Shown here: in pieces, positions 34,172-43,869 of the stretch
Layout: every line of letters starts with the position of its first letter
Position numbering within the stretch: position 1 is the first letter of the stretch
DNA from: Aestuariivirga litoralis
GTDB taxonomy: Bacteria; Pseudomonadota; Alphaproteobacteria; Rhizobiales; Aestuariivirgaceae
Reading direction: 5' to 3'
Assembly: GCF_015714715.1 (NCBI RefSeq)
Contig: NZ_WAHS01000002.1
Coordinates: 620,001-684,000, forward strand
DNA: 64,000 bases
The notes under the pieces: model-generated
The model's input: the letters and a program-made list of their open reading frames with translations, nothing else
What the model was told of the DNA's origin: nothing
The model's database searches: none
Translations under genes and position numbers: made by a program

Positions 34172-36340
34172 TCACAGGAAGTTGTAAGGATCAACATCCA
34201 GCTGCAAGGCCAGCGAGCCCTTCGGCTTGATGTCCTTCAGCCACGCCGAAAGAAACGCCTGCAGATTGACCTCACGCCCCGCCTTCACCAGGAGGCGTAT
34301 CCTGTGCCGCCCACGGATCATCGCCAAAGGCGCAGGCGCCGGGCCCAGCACCTTGATGCCTTCAGCTGGTGGTGCCGCATGCGCCACATCGCGCGCAAAG
34401 CGCAACGTCTCGCCGCTGTCCTTGCCCGAAATCACAATGCCAGCCAGCCGCCCGGCCGGCGGCAGGCCCGCCATTTCACGAATGCGCTTTTCACCATCGA
34501 GATAGGCATCGCGGTCACCGCGCGCGAGCGCCTTCATCAAGGGATGATCGGCCAGATAGGTCTGCACCAGAGCACGCCCCGGTTTCTCCCCGCGCCCCGA
34601 ACGCCCCGCCACTTGCGCCAGCAACGCCCAGGTGCGCTCGCCTGCCCGAGGATCAGAAGATTCCAGCGCAAGGTCCGCATCCACTACACCCACCAGCGTC
34701 AGCTGTGGAAAGTGATGACCCTTGGCCACCAATTGCGTGCCCAGGATCAAGTTGAAATCGCCATCTTCAATCCCGCGCAAAGTATCGCGCAGATTTTCAC
34801 CGCGCGAAAGATCACTCGAAAGAATGGCCATCCGCGCATCTGGAAACAGCCGCATCGCCTCTTCGGCCAGCCGTTCAATGCCGGGGCCGACAGGTGTGAG
34901 CTTGCCCGCCTCACCACAGGACGGGCAGGCCTGCGGCACGCCTTCCTGATGCCCGCAATGATGGCATTGCAGGATCTTGCGGAACCTGTGTTCAACCATC
35001 GAGGCCGTACAATCCGGGCAATTCAACCGGTGCCCGCAGGCGCGGCACAAAGTCAGCGGCGCAAAGCCGCGCCGGTTGAGAAACAACAAGGCCTGATCGC
35101 CTGATGCCAAAGTATGCGCTGTGGCCGCAACCAATTCAGGCGAGAGCCACTGGCCGGGCTCCAGCTTCTCCACCACCATATTGATCAGCCGCGTTTCTGG
35201 CAGCTCCGGCCGCCCATGCCGGTCCTTCAGCTTCACCAGAAGGTAGCGACCGCGATCGACATTCATCAGGCTTTCCAGCGAAGGTGTGGCCGATGACAGC
35301 ACCACCGGAAATTTTCCGAGATTGCCATAAAGCACGGCCATGTCGCGCGCGTGATAAGGCACGCCTTCATCCTGCTTGTAGGCATTCTCATGTTCTTCAT
35401 CGACCACGATAAGGCCGAGATTGATCCATGGCAGGAACAGCGACGACCGGGCACCCACCACGATGCGCGCATCACCGGTCGCAATCCCGCGCCACACCCG
35501 CTCACGCTCGCGCGGGCGCAAATCCGAATGCCATTGCGCCGGCGCACAGCCAAAGCGCCGCTCTACGCGCGCAAGAAAAGGTGCCGTGAGCGCAATTTCC
35601 GGCAACAGCAGCAACACCTGCTTTCCCGCAGCCAGTGCCGCAGCCATCGCTTCGAAATAGACTTCCGTCTTGCCAGACCCCGTCACACCATCCAGCAGCG
35701 CAACCTTGCCGCCACGCTGCGCCACCATCTGCCGTAGTGCCTCAGCAGCGATCACCTGATCCTTGTTCAGCGTAAAGGCCCCAGCATTCAAATCCGGTTC
35801 CTGGAACTTCGCATGTGGCGGCAAACCCACTTCCTTTAGCGCACCTTGAGCCGCCAGCGCCTTCACCACCGATGCACCCACACCTGCGGCCTGCGCCAGT
35901 TCGGAAGGCCGCATCGCAAAGCCCTGTGCCGCAACTTCCAGAACCCTCGCCCGCTGCGGCGTCAGCTTGGCAGGCGTGACCTCACCCAGCACCAAAGCCT
36001 TCTGCAGCACTGGTTCATCCAGCGCCGCAGGCACGCGCATCACCATGCGCAGCACATTGCCCTTGGGTTCCAGATAATAGGCCGAAAGCCATTCGATGAA
36101 TTTGCGGTGCGTCTCGGAAAGTGGCGGCGCATCGCAGCGCCGCGTCACCGCGCGCAGCTTCATATTGGTGCCGAAACTCTGGTTCACTTCCCACACACAG
36201 CCCAGATAGCTGCGCGGCCCCATCGGCACTTCAACAAAATCGCCAGGCGCCAAAACCATCCCATCAGGGATCGCGTAGGAATAAGCCTGTGCCAATGCTA
36301 GCGGCAAAAGTACCTCTGCGATTCTGATCGAGTTCTCCAT
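34172..36340 (-). CDS. priA: Primosomal protein N' (replication-restart helicase PriA)
   Basis: A 722-residue 3'-5' helicase that reloads the replicative helicase at stalled forks. The N-terminal DNA-binding part spans about 1-180. Walker A GVTGSGKT, DEEH in VDEEHENAYKQDEGVPYHARDMA and LSSATPSLESL follow. Eight zinc cysteines lie in CRACGHRLNCPDC and CHHCGHQEGVPQACPSC. The C-terminal helicase motifs include GTQLVAKGHHFPQLTLVGVVDADLAL and QVAGRSGRGEKPG. Length and motif order match the family. The start is divergent from pabB, 52 bp apart. Confidence 0.96.
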   Translation of the reverse strand: MENSIRIAEVLLPLALAQAYSYAIPDGMVLAPGDFVEVPMGPRSYLGCVWEVNQSFGTNMKLRAVTRRCDAPPLSETHRKFIEWLSAYYLEPKGNVLRMVMRVPAALDEPVLQKALVLGEVTPAKLTPQRARVLEVAAQGFAMRPSELAQAAGVGASVVKALAAQGALKEVGLPPHAKFQEPDLNAGAFTLNKDQVIAAEALRQMVAQRGGKVALLDGVTGSGKTEVYFEAMAAALAAGKQVLLLLPEIALTAPFLARVERRFGCAPAQWHSDLRPRERERVWRGIATGDARIVVGARSSLFLPWINLGLIVVDEEHENAYKQDEGVPYHARDMAVLYGNLGKFPVVLSSATPSLESLMNVDRGRYLLVKLKDRHGRPELPETRLINMVVEKLEPGQWLSPELVAATAHTLASGDQALLFLNRRGFAPLTLCRACGHRLNCPDCTASMVEHRFRKILQCHHCGHQEGVPQACPSCGEAGKLTPVGPGIERLAEEAMRLFPDARMAILSSDLSRGENLRDTLRGIEDGDFNLILGTQLVAKGHHFPQLTLVGVVDADLALESSDPRAGERTWALLAQVAGRSGRGEKPGRALVQTYLADHPLMKALARGDRDAYLDGEKRIREMAGLPPAGRLAGIVISGKDSGETLRFARDVAHAAPPAEGIKVLGPAPAPLAMIRGRHRIRLLVKAGREVNLQAFLSAWLKDIKPKGSLALQLDVDPYNFL

Positions 36341-36392
36341 TTGTTCGGCTTTAGACTTTGATCACTTCGGTTTCCAGCACTATATCTGATTC

Positions 36393-37691
36393 ATGCTCAC
36401 GCGCCCGCACAGCACCCCGCAAGTGACCGAGATCGCCTATCTCGAACCGGCACTTTACGCCGCCCGCCTGCGTGACCAGCCAAATCTCACATTGCTGGAA
36501 ACCGTGATGCGGCAGGAACATCTGGGCCGCTGGTCATTCCTCGCCTGCAATCCATCGGCGACGGCCAGAGCGCTGGATGATGTGCAACGCGACCTGACAA
36601 AGAATCGAGTCGAAACCCTGCCCGGCCTGCCGCCATTTCAGGGCGGTTGGGCCGGCTTCATCTCCTATGATGCGGGCTGGGCCTTCCAAGGTGCCAAACA
36701 TCCGCCCGCCTTCAAGCCGCTCTGCCCGGACATGATTTTCCACCGCTACGATACCGTGTTGGGTTTCGACCACTTGCAGGAACGCGCCTTCATCATCGGG
36801 CCCGATGCGGCCAAGCTCGAAAAACTGCTGAAGCGCAAAGCACCGCCCAAGGGCCCGCATGTGATCAAAGTCTGGCAAAGCAATTTCACCCGGCCGGATT
36901 ATGAAGCCGCCATTGCCCGCACGGTTGAATACATTCTGGCCGGAGATATTTTCCAGGCGAACATCACGCAGTGCTTCTCAGCTGAAATTCCGCAAGACTT
37001 TGACGCGTTTGCGTTCTATCAAACCCTGCGCACCAAAAATCCCGCCACCTTCGCCGCCTTCCTCGACTATGGCGATCTGAAAGTGGCTTCCTCCTCGCCC
37101 GAGCGCCTGGTGAAGATGGAAGCCGGGCATCTCGAAGCGCGTCCCATCAAGGGCACGCGCAAACGCGATGGCGATCCGGCGCGTGATGCCGCACTGATCG
37201 CCGAGCTGCAATCCAGCCGGAAAGACCGCGCCGAGAATGTGATGATCGTCGACCTGCTGCGCAATGATCTCAGCCGCATCAGCAAGCCCGGCACGGTGAA
37301 AGTGCCTATCCTGTGCGGGCTGGAATCCTACGCCAATGTGCATCACCTCGTGTCAGTGGTGGAAGCAGAAGCCCGTGACGGACTGGATGCGGTCGATCTC
37401 ATCAAGGCGATTTTCCCCGGCGGCTCGATCACCGGCGCACCCAAGATCCGCGCCATGGAAGTGATTGCAGAGTTGGAGCAACAGGCGCGCGGGCTCTATT
37501 GTGGCGGCATCGGCTGGCTGGGCTTCAACGGCAACGCCGATTTCAACATCACCATCCGCACGGCTTTGTTCTCCGGCGGCAAGGCCTATGTGCAGGGCGG
37601 CGGCGGCATCACCGCGCGTTCCGAGCCAGCCGCCGAATATGAAGAGAGCCTCACCAAGATCAGCCGCATCATGGAGGCGTTCAAGCCATGA
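36393..37691 (+). CDS. pabB: Aminodeoxychorismate synthase component I
   Basis: A 432-residue enzyme that aminates chorismate to 4-amino-4-deoxychorismate with ammonia from PabA, for folate. The chorismate-binding core shows YILAGDIFQANITQCFSAEIP, ASSSPERLVKMEAGHLEARPIKGTRKR, ENVMIVDLLRNDLSRISKPGTVKVP and PGGSITGAPKIRAMEVIAELE. PIKGT with Lys (rather than Thr of TrpE) is the PabB-type signature. It is first of four overlapping genes. Confidence 0.92.
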   Translation: MLTRPHSTPQVTEIAYLEPALYAARLRDQPNLTLLETVMRQEHLGRWSFLACNPSATARALDDVQRDLTKNRVETLPGLPPFQGGWAGFISYDAGWAFQGAKHPPAFKPLCPDMIFHRYDTVLGFDHLQERAFIIGPDAAKLEKLLKRKAPPKGPHVIKVWQSNFTRPDYEAAIARTVEYILAGDIFQANITQCFSAEIPQDFDAFAFYQTLRTKNPATFAAFLDYGDLKVASSSPERLVKMEAGHLEARPIKGTRKRDGDPARDAALIAELQSSRKDRAENVMIVDLLRNDLSRISKPGTVKVPILCGLESYANVHHLVSVVEAEARDGLDAVDLIKAIFPGGSITGAPKIRAMEVIAELEQQARGLYCGGIGWLGFNGNADFNITIRTALFSGGKAYVQGGGGITARSEPAAEYEESLTKISRIMEAFKP

Positions 37692-38248
37692 TCCTGATCA
37701 TCGATAATTACGACAGCTTCGTCTTCAACGTGGCGCGTTACTTTGAGGAACTGGGCGAGAAAACCCGCGTCATCCGCAATGACGCCGTCACTGATGACGA
37801 TATCAAAGCGGCCAAGGCCATCGTCATCTCACCCGGCCCCTGCGCGCCCAAGGAGGCCGGCCAGTCTCTGGATATCGTGCGCCAATATTCCGGCAAGCTC
37901 CCCATTCTCGGCATCTGCCTTGGCCATCAGGTGATCGGTGAAGTCTTCGGTGCGCGCGTCACCCGCGCAAAGCGGCCATTGCATGGCGAAGCCTCCGACA
38001 TCGAGCATGATGGTGAAGGCATGTTTGCGCATATTCCGCAAAATTTCGCCGCGGGCCGCTATCACTCACTCATTGTTGACCAAGTGGAGGGCACACCCTT
38101 GAAGGTCACCGCGCGCAGCGCCAATGGCGAAGTCATGGGCCTGCAACATGAATCGCATCCAACCTTCGGTGTGCAATTCCACCCCGAATCCATCCTCACG
38201 GAGCATGGCTACGGCCTGCTCAAGAATTTTCTGAAAGTTGCTGCATGA
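37688..38248 (+). CDS. pabA: Glutamine amidotransferase, aminodeoxychorismate/anthranilate synthase component II
   Basis: A 186-residue class I glutamine amidotransferase: LIIDNYDSFVFNVARYFEELG opening, nucleophile Cys in GICLGHQVIGE, and the His-Glu pair in VQFHPESILTEHG. It supplies ammonia to PabB and may also serve TrpE. The ATGA overlap with pabB fits a complex formed during synthesis. Confidence 0.93.
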   Translation: MILIIDNYDSFVFNVARYFEELGEKTRVIRNDAVTDDDIKAAKAIVISPGPCAPKEAGQSLDIVRQYSGKLPILGICLGHQVIGEVFGARVTRAKRPLHGEASDIEHDGEGMFAHIPQNFAAGRYHSLIVDQVEGTPLKVTARSANGEVMGLQHESHPTFGVQFHPESILTEHGYGLLKNFLKVAA

Positions 38249-39051
38249 GCGTCTGGTGCAATGGTGCGTTTGTTGATCACTTGACGCTCGATCTCGCCGA
38301 GCGTGGACTGATGCTGGGGGATGGCATTTTTGAAACCATCGCCGTGCGCGAAGGCCGCGCCATCTGGCTCGACGCCCACCTCGCCCGCATGGCACGCACT
38401 GCCGATGCTCTGGGTCTGGCCTTCGATGAGCACAAGCTGCGCGGCGCCTTGTTTTCAGTGCTGATCAAATCCGCCGCGCCGTCGGAAGTCCTGCGCATCA
38501 CTCTCACCCGCGGCCCCACGGGCCGGGGCTTTGCCATTAACGGCGACAAGCCGACGCTGATGATCTCGCTCAACCCGTTTGATCTGAGCAAGCTTCCCGC
38601 TTCCGTGCGGCTGGCCACCTCCACCATCCGCCGCAACCCTTCCGCCCCCTCTTCGCATTTCAAGACGATTTCCTACATCGACGGCATCGCCGCCGCCCGC
38701 GAAGTGGCCGGCCGCGCCGATGACGCGCTGCTGCTCAACACCGAAGGCCATGTCGCCTGCACCACCATAGCCAATGTGTTTCTGCTGAAAGACGCCACGC
38801 TGATCACCCCCAGCGATGGCCAGGGCATCCTGCCCGGCATTGCCCGCGCCGTGATCATGGCCGGCGTGGCGGAACTGGGCCTCAGCCTGGAGCTCCGCCC
38901 AGTCCAGTCCGCCGAGCTGGCCACTGCCGATGCGGTTTTCGTGACCAATTCTTTGCGCCTTGCCACGCCGGTGTCATCCATTGATGGCAAGGCGTGTGGC
39001 ATGCGTGCTATAGATGACATCAACGCATTCTTGGAAAGGGACTTCTCATGA
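38245..39051 (+). CDS. pabC: Aminodeoxychorismate lyase (class IV PLP aminotransferase family)
   Basis: A 268-residue fold-type IV PLP enzyme. It should cleave aminodeoxychorismate to p-aminobenzoate and pyruvate. [24 protein letters not shown] is the N-terminal part, the PLP Lys sits in [16 protein letters not shown], and [25 protein letters not shown] forms the C-terminal sites. It overlaps pabA by 4 bp. A D-amino acid or branched-chain transaminase role is possible from sequence alone, but pabBA context decides. Confidence 0.88.
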   Translation: MSVWCNGAFVDHLTLDLAERGLMLGDGIFETIAVREGRAIWLDAHLARMARTADALGLAFDEHKLRGALFSVLIKSAAPSEVLRITLTRGPTGRGFAINGDKPTLMISLNPFDLSKLPASVRLATSTIRRNPSAPSSHFKTISYIDGIAAAREVAGRADDALLLNTEGHVACTTIANVFLLKDATLITPSDGQGILPGIARAVIMAGVAELGLSLELRPVQSAELATADAVFVTNSLRLATPVSSIDGKACGMRAIDDINAFLERDFS

Positions 39052-39701
39052 AATTCTTTGCTGATACGGGCGACGTCGCGGAAATCCGCGAAATCCAGTC
39101 CATGGGCCTGCTGGATGGTGTCACCACCAATCCCTCGTTGATCGCCAAATCCGGCCGCCAGTTCAAGGATGTAATCAAGGAAATCTGCGGCATCACCGAT
39201 GGCCCGGTTTCTGCTGAAGTGGCCGCGCTTGATTACGAAACGATGATGAAAGAGGCCGACGTGCTGCGCAAGATCGCCAAGAATGTGACGGTCAAGGTGC
39301 CACTCACGGTCGATGGCCTCAGGGCCTGCAAGGCGCTTTCCGGCGATGGCACGATGGTCAATGTCACGCTCTGCTTCTCGCCGAACCAGGCGCTGCTGGC
39401 CGCCAAGGCCGGTGCGCATTTCATCTCGCCCTTCGTGGGCCGCCTCGATGACATCCATCTGGACGGCATGGAGCTCATCTCCGAGATCCGCCAGATCTAT
39501 GACAATTATGATTACGACACCAACATCCTGGTCGCCTCAGTGCGCACTGCCAATCACATCAAGGAAGCCGCCTTGATCGGTGCTGACTACGCAACGGCCC
39601 CTGCATCGGTGCTGAAATCACTGGTCAAGCACCCGCTGACCGACAAGGGCATCGAAGGCTTCGTCGCCGACTGGAAGAAGACCGGCCAGTCGATCATCTA
39701 G
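39048..39701 (+). CDS. fsa: Fructose-6-phosphate aldolase / transaldolase-like protein
   Basis: A 217-residue member of the short transaldolase family (FSA/TalC). [36 protein letters not shown] and the Schiff-base Lys in NVTVKVPLT are diagnostic, as are [29 protein letters not shown] and [23 protein letters not shown]. Whether it acts as transaldolase or FSA cannot be told from sequence. It overlaps pabC by 4 bp and so is translated as part of the folate operon. Confidence 0.92.
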   Translation: MKFFADTGDVAEIREIQSMGLLDGVTTNPSLIAKSGRQFKDVIKEICGITDGPVSAEVAALDYETMMKEADVLRKIAKNVTVKVPLTVDGLRACKALSGDGTMVNVTLCFSPNQALLAAKAGAHFISPFVGRLDDIHLDGMELISEIRQIYDNYDYDTNILVASVRTANHIKEAALIGADYATAPASVLKSLVKHPLTDKGIEGFVADWKKTGQSII

Positions 39702-39738
39702 TAACCGCGCCTTCACTTTTGAGGGTGAAATTGGGGCC

Positions 39739-40674
39739 ATGTCCGAGGATATGGCCCTTTTTCATTTTGCTGCTGATGTCACGCCCATCGCCCGGGCATG
39801 GCTGGCCACGCTGAAATCCGAGCGCCGCCTCGCCGCCAAAACGCTCGAAGCCTATATCAGCGACCTCACGCAATTCGGTGGCTTCCTGCAGGAGCATCTG
39901 GGCGAAGCCGCATCCATCTCTCTACTCGCCGGACTGGACGCATCCGATTTCCGCAGCTTCCTGGCCCGCCGCCGCAATGACGGGATCGAAAGCCGCTCAC
40001 TCGCAAGACAGCTCTCCGCCATCCGCTCCTTCTTCCGCCATGCCGAGCGTAATGGGCATTTCAAATGCGCAGCCCTCGCCGCCGTGCGCACACCGAAAAT
40101 CCCGCATTCGGTGCCAAGGCCGCTGACTGAGGACCAGTCGCACAAGCTGGTCACAGACGTGGTGTTGGAACAGGATGAAGCCTGGATTCAAGCCCGCGAC
40201 ATGGCCGTCCTCACTTTGCTCTATGGTTGCGGCCTGCGCATCTCCGAGGCTTTGGGCCTCACCGTGAAACAATCCGAGCAGAACCCTCTGGTCATCATCG
40301 GCAAGGGCGGCAAAGAACGTCTGGTGCCCATGGTGCCCGCCGCCGTCGAAGCCATTACGGCTTACCGGAAGCTGGCGCCGATGCCACTGCTGCCATCCAT
40401 GCCGTTGTTCCGCGGCGCCAAGGGTGGCGCCCTCAGCCCGCGCATCATCCAGCTGCTGATGGAACGGCTGCGCGGTGCGATGAACCTGCCGGATTCCGCC
40501 ACGCCGCATGCTTTGCGTCACAGCTTTGCGTCGCATCTTTTGGGAAATGGCGCTGACCTGCGCGTGATCCAGGATTTGCTCGGCCATGCCTCGCTGTCAT
40601 CCACGCAGATCTACACCGAGGTCAACCGCAAGCATCTGCTTGAGCAGTACCGCAAGGCGTTCCCCAAAGCGTGA
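39739..40674 (+). CDS. xerC: Tyrosine recombinase XerC
   Basis: A 311-residue site-specific recombinase that resolves chromosome dimers at dif with XerD. The N-terminal SAM-like core-binding domain occupies about 15-105. The catalytic residues are seen in YGCGLRISEAL (Arg), IIGKGGKERLVPM (Lys), HALRHSFASHLL (His, Arg), LGHASLSSTQIYTEV (His, Tyr nucleophile). It starts 37 bp after the fsa stop. Confidence 0.94.
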   Translation: MSEDMALFHFAADVTPIARAWLATLKSERRLAAKTLEAYISDLTQFGGFLQEHLGEAASISLLAGLDASDFRSFLARRRNDGIESRSLARQLSAIRSFFRHAERNGHFKCAALAAVRTPKIPHSVPRPLTEDQSHKLVTDVVLEQDEAWIQARDMAVLTLLYGCGLRISEALGLTVKQSEQNPLVIIGKGGKERLVPMVPAAVEAITAYRKLAPMPLLPSMPLFRGAKGGALSPRIIQLLMERLRGAMNLPDSATPHALRHSFASHLLGNGADLRVIQDLLGHASLSSTQIYTEVNRKHLLEQYRKAFPKA

Positions 40675-40692
40675 GCCGTGCTAGTCTGGGCC

Positions 40693-42045
40693 ATGCCCCA
40701 GATTGATCGCGTTCGTCCCAATGAAGACCTCCCGAAAAGCGTAGATGTCGCCATTATCGGTGGCGGCATTGCTGGCATTGGCCTCGCTTTGGACCTTGCC
40801 GAACGAGGGCTGAAAGTCGCCGTCTTCGAAAAGGGTGAAATCGCCGCCGAGCAATCCAGCCGCAATTGGGGTTGGTGCCGTCAGATGGGGCGTGACGTAA
40901 GGGAAATTCCCTTGATCCTCGAAAGCCTGAAACTCTGGTCCGGGATGAACCAGCGTTTGGGCGCGGAAACCGGATTCCGTACCTGCGGCATCGCCTATCT
41001 GGAAAAAGATGAAGCCTCTCTCGCTCCGCGCGAGGCATGGCTGAGCGATGTCGCCGCCCCTGCAGGCATCGTCAGCCACATGGTGAGAGGCGCTGATCTC
41101 GAAAAGATTGTCCCCGGCAGCAGCAGCCATTTCCATGGCGCCCTTTACACGCCGGGTGATGGCAAGGCCGAGCCGTTTATCGCGGTAACAGCCATGGCGC
41201 GGGCCGTGCAGGCCAAGGGCGGATTGATTTTCACCCAATGCGCCGTGCGCGGCATCGAGACTTCTGCCGGCCGCATCTCATCCATCGTGACTGAACGCGG
41301 TGCCGTTGCCTGCAGCGCGGCGGTCATCGCCGGTGGATATTGGTCGCGGCATTTTCTGGCCAATCTCAGCATCGCATTCCCACAGGTGGGGGTTCTCTCT
41401 TCCGTTCTGCGCACCACCCCGCTGGAGAATGGCCATGTGACAACTTTTGCCGGCGGCAAATTCGCTGCCCGCAAAAGGCTGGATGGAGGTTTCACCATCG
41501 CCCCCAATTTCCTGTCCATGCCGGAAATGGTGCCCGCCTCTTTCCGGTATCTTTTCGATTTTCTGCCGATGCTGCGACAGGAATGGGCCTGTCTGCGCCC
41601 GCGTCTGTCCAGCTGGTTTTTCGAAGAGGCACGCATGAAGAAGCGCTGGAATCTGGATGAGACATCGCCCTTCGAATCTCACCGCATCCTCAATCCCAAA
41701 CCTGTGGGCTGGGTTCTCGATGAAGCAATGCGCGAGTTGAAACGCTACTTCCCGGCCTTTGCACCTGTGCAGGTCGCCGAGCGCTGGGCCGGAATGATTG
41801 ACGGCACGCCCGATGCCATCCCGGTGATTTCAGCCATCGACAAAGTGCCGGGCCTCTATCTCTCAGCCGGCTATTCCGGCCATGGCTTCGGCATCGGCCC
41901 CGGTGCGGCGAAACTGATGGCGCAATTGATTGTGGGTGAGCGCCCTATGCCGACACGTCGGCTTTCCGCTTTTCGCGCTTCAGCGATGGCACAAAACATC
42001 GCCCCACAACGGGCGTTTGATCAGGCCGCGATCAGCTTGGCGTGA
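40693..42045 (+). CDS. FAD-dependent amino-acid oxidoreductase (DadA/glycine-oxidase-like)
   Basis: A 450-residue DAO-family flavoenzyme. The dinucleotide loop is [48 protein letters not shown] is the conserved segment of this group. The C-terminal flavin site is IDGTPDAIPVISAIDKVPGLYLSAGYSGHGFGIGPGAAKLMAQLI. It oxidises an amine or D/imino acid; the substrate is unknown. The ATG at 40693 (PQIDRVRPNED follows) is taken over the GTG at 40678. It lies 18 bp after xerC. Confidence 0.87.
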   Translation: MPQIDRVRPNEDLPKSVDVAIIGGGIAGIGLALDLAERGLKVAVFEKGEIAAEQSSRNWGWCRQMGRDVREIPLILESLKLWSGMNQRLGAETGFRTCGIAYLEKDEASLAPREAWLSDVAAPAGIVSHMVRGADLEKIVPGSSSHFHGALYTPGDGKAEPFIAVTAMARAVQAKGGLIFTQCAVRGIETSAGRISSIVTERGAVACSAAVIAGGYWSRHFLANLSIAFPQVGVLSSVLRTTPLENGHVTTFAGGKFAARKRLDGGFTIAPNFLSMPEMVPASFRYLFDFLPMLRQEWACLRPRLSSWFFEEARMKKRWNLDETSPFESHRILNPKPVGWVLDEAMRELKRYFPAFAPVQVAERWAGMIDGTPDAIPVISAIDKVPGLYLSAGYSGHGFGIGPGAAKLMAQLIVGERPMPTRRLSAFRASAMAQNIAPQRAFDQAAISLA

Positions 42046-42413
42046 TTGATCGCGCGGTTGATCGTGTCCAGCAGCTCTTCCGGCTGCACAGGTTTGCGCA
42101 TGAATTCAAAAATCTTGAGGTCAGCGGCGCGCAACTGCGTGGTGCGTTCAACGTCTGCCGTTACCATCACATAGGTGGCATCAGCACCCATGGCCTGCAG
42201 CGTCTCGATGACGTCAAGGCCGTTCTTCAAACTGCCCAGGCGGAAATCAAACAGGCCGACCGCAAAAGTCTGGTCCACCGCGAATTCAACGGCACTTTCA
42301 GGATCAGAGAAGCCCTTCACCTTGTAGCCGCAATCGGCCAGCAATTCGGCAACGCTGGTCAGCAGATCAACGTCATCATCAAGGATCAGGATATCGATAT
42401 CTTTTCTGGCCAA
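42021..42413 (-). CDS. Stand-alone response-regulator receiver protein (CheY-like)
   Basis: A 130-residue receiver domain with no output domain. LILDDDVDLL provides the acidic pocket, the phospho-acceptor Asp lies in VGLFDFRLG, and VTADVE (Thr) and MRKPVQPEE (Lys) complete the switch. The TTG at 42413 is preceded by GAGGGG at good spacing and opens exactly at the domain; an ATG at 42464 would add 17 residues without a good Shine-Dalgarno. It ends inside the oxidoreductase gene (25 bp convergent overlap) and lies 71 bp downstream of lpd, so it may ride on the suc transcript. Its kinase is not in the window. Confidence 0.8.
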   Translation of the reverse strand: MARKDIDILILDDDVDLLTSVAELLADCGYKVKGFSDPESAVEFAVDQTFAVGLFDFRLGSLKNGLDVIETLQAMGADATYVMVTADVERTTQLRAADLKIFEFMRKPVQPEELLDTINRAINHAKLIAA

Positions 42414-42484
42414 GGCAAACCCCTCACTTGCCGCGAAATTAGGCGACAATCCTTTCGAACCCATTGAGCCCGAAAGTTAACGAC

Positions 42485-43867
42485 CTATGAATGGATGGCC
42501 CGGCCATCCACCGCCATGGCCGCTTCCTTCACAGCTTCCGACAACGTGGGATGGGCATGACAGGTGCGCGCCAGGTCTTCTGCCGAGCCGCCAAATTCCA
42601 TCAGAACAGCAACTTCGTGAATCATTTCGCCAGCTTGCGCACCCACAATATGGCAGCCCAACACCTTGTCGGTCTTGGCATCAGCGAGGATTTTCACGAA
42701 ACCATCGGTCGTCTGGTTGGCCTTGGCGCGGCCATTGGCAAGGAAAAGAAATTTCCCGGATTTGTATTCAATGCCGGCCTGCTTCAATTCTTCTTCGGTC
42801 TTGCCGACCGAAGCCACTTCCGGAGACGTATAGACCACGCCGGGAATGACGCCGTAATTCACATGGCCCGCCTGGCCAGCCAGAAGTTCAGCGACAGCGA
42901 TGCCCTCATCTTCCGCCTTGTGGGCCAGCATGGGTCCGCGGATCACATCACCAATCGCGTAGATGCCCGGAACGGACGTGGCGAAATCTTCATTCACTTC
43001 CACACGGCCGCGCGCATCAAGCACAATGCCTGCTTCTTTCGCACCCAGCCCTTCGGTATTGGCGGCCCGGCCCACGGCCAGCAGCACCACGTCCGAAATA
43101 ATCTTCTCCGCAGCGCCACCAGCAGCAGGCTCCACCGACAGCGTGACGCCCGCAGCTGAAGTCTCAGCGCCCATCACCTTGGACGACAGCTTGAAAACAA
43201 AACCCTGCTTTTCGAGCAAACGCTGGAACGCCTTGGCCACTTCTGCATCCATGCCGGGCAGGATGCGGTCGAGATATTCCACCACCGTCACTTTAGAGCC
43301 CAGCCGCTGATAGACCGAACCCAGTTCAAGCCCGATCACGCCAGCCCCGATCACCGTCAGCGAGGCCGGAATCTTTTCGAGCACCAGGGCGCCGGTGGAA
43401 CTAACGATAGTCTTCTCGTCAACCTCAACGCCCTTGAGCTTGGAGGATTCCGAACCGGTGGCGATCACAATGTTCTTGGCTTCGTGAACCGTGTCGCCCA
43501 CCTTCACCTTGCCGGCGCCGATGATGGTGGCACTGCCACGGATCACATCAATCTTGTTCTTCTTGAACAGGAAGTCGATGCCCTTGGTATTGCTTTCCAC
43601 CACCTCTTGCTTGAATTTCAGCATCTGGCCGAAATCAACCTTGGTGTCGGCGGTCAGGCCCATGCGGGCAAAACCATGCTTGCTCTCGGCCAGAAGCTCG
43701 GTCGCATGCAACAGCGCTTTTGATGGAATGCAGCCCACATTGAGGCAGGTGCCGCCATGCGTGGCGCGCTTTTCGATGACAGCCACTTTCATCCCCAGCT
43801 GCGCCGCGCGAATGGCGCAGACATAGCCGCCGGGTCCGGTGCCGATAACGATGAGATCGTGAGACAT
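42485..43867 (-). CDS. lpdA: Dihydrolipoyl dehydrogenase (E3)
   Basis: A 460-residue flavoprotein disulfide reductase that reoxidises lipoamide of the 2-oxoglutarate dehydrogenase complex with NAD+. The redox disulfide lies in [16 protein letters not shown]; the FAD loop is [21 protein letters not shown] and the NAD loop [33 protein letters not shown] carries the catalytic His-Glu pair. It follows odhB by 2 bp, ending the sucA-odhB-lpd unit, so it is the E3 of this complex. Confidence 0.96.
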   Translation of the reverse strand: MSHDLIVIGTGPGGYVCAIRAAQLGMKVAVIEKRATHGGTCLNVGCIPSKALLHATELLAESKHGFARMGLTADTKVDFGQMLKFKQEVVESNTKGIDFLFKKNKIDVIRGSATIIGAGKVKVGDTVHEAKNIVIATGSESSKLKGVEVDEKTIVSSTGALVLEKIPASLTVIGAGVIGLELGSVYQRLGSKVTVVEYLDRILPGMDAEVAKAFQRLLEKQGFVFKLSSKVMGAETSAAGVTLSVEPAAGGAAEKIISDVVLLAVGRAANTEGLGAKEAGIVLDARGRVEVNEDFATSVPGIYAIGDVIRGPMLAHKAEDEGIAVAELLAGQAGHVNYGVIPGVVYTSPEVASVGKTEEELKQAGIEYKSGKFLFLANGRAKANQTTDGFVKILADAKTDKVLGCHIVGAQAGEMIHEVAVLMEFGGSAEDLARTCHAHPTLSEAVKEAAMAVDGRAIHS

Positions 43868-43869
43868 GA

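Noticed and set aside
34025-35104. 359-codon plus-strand frame opposite priA
   Set aside because: Antisense to priA, composition typical of a shadow frame.
41100-41250. Possible frameshift or truncation in the DadA-like oxidoreductase
   Set aside because: The frame is continuous and motif order is normal for its 450-residue length.
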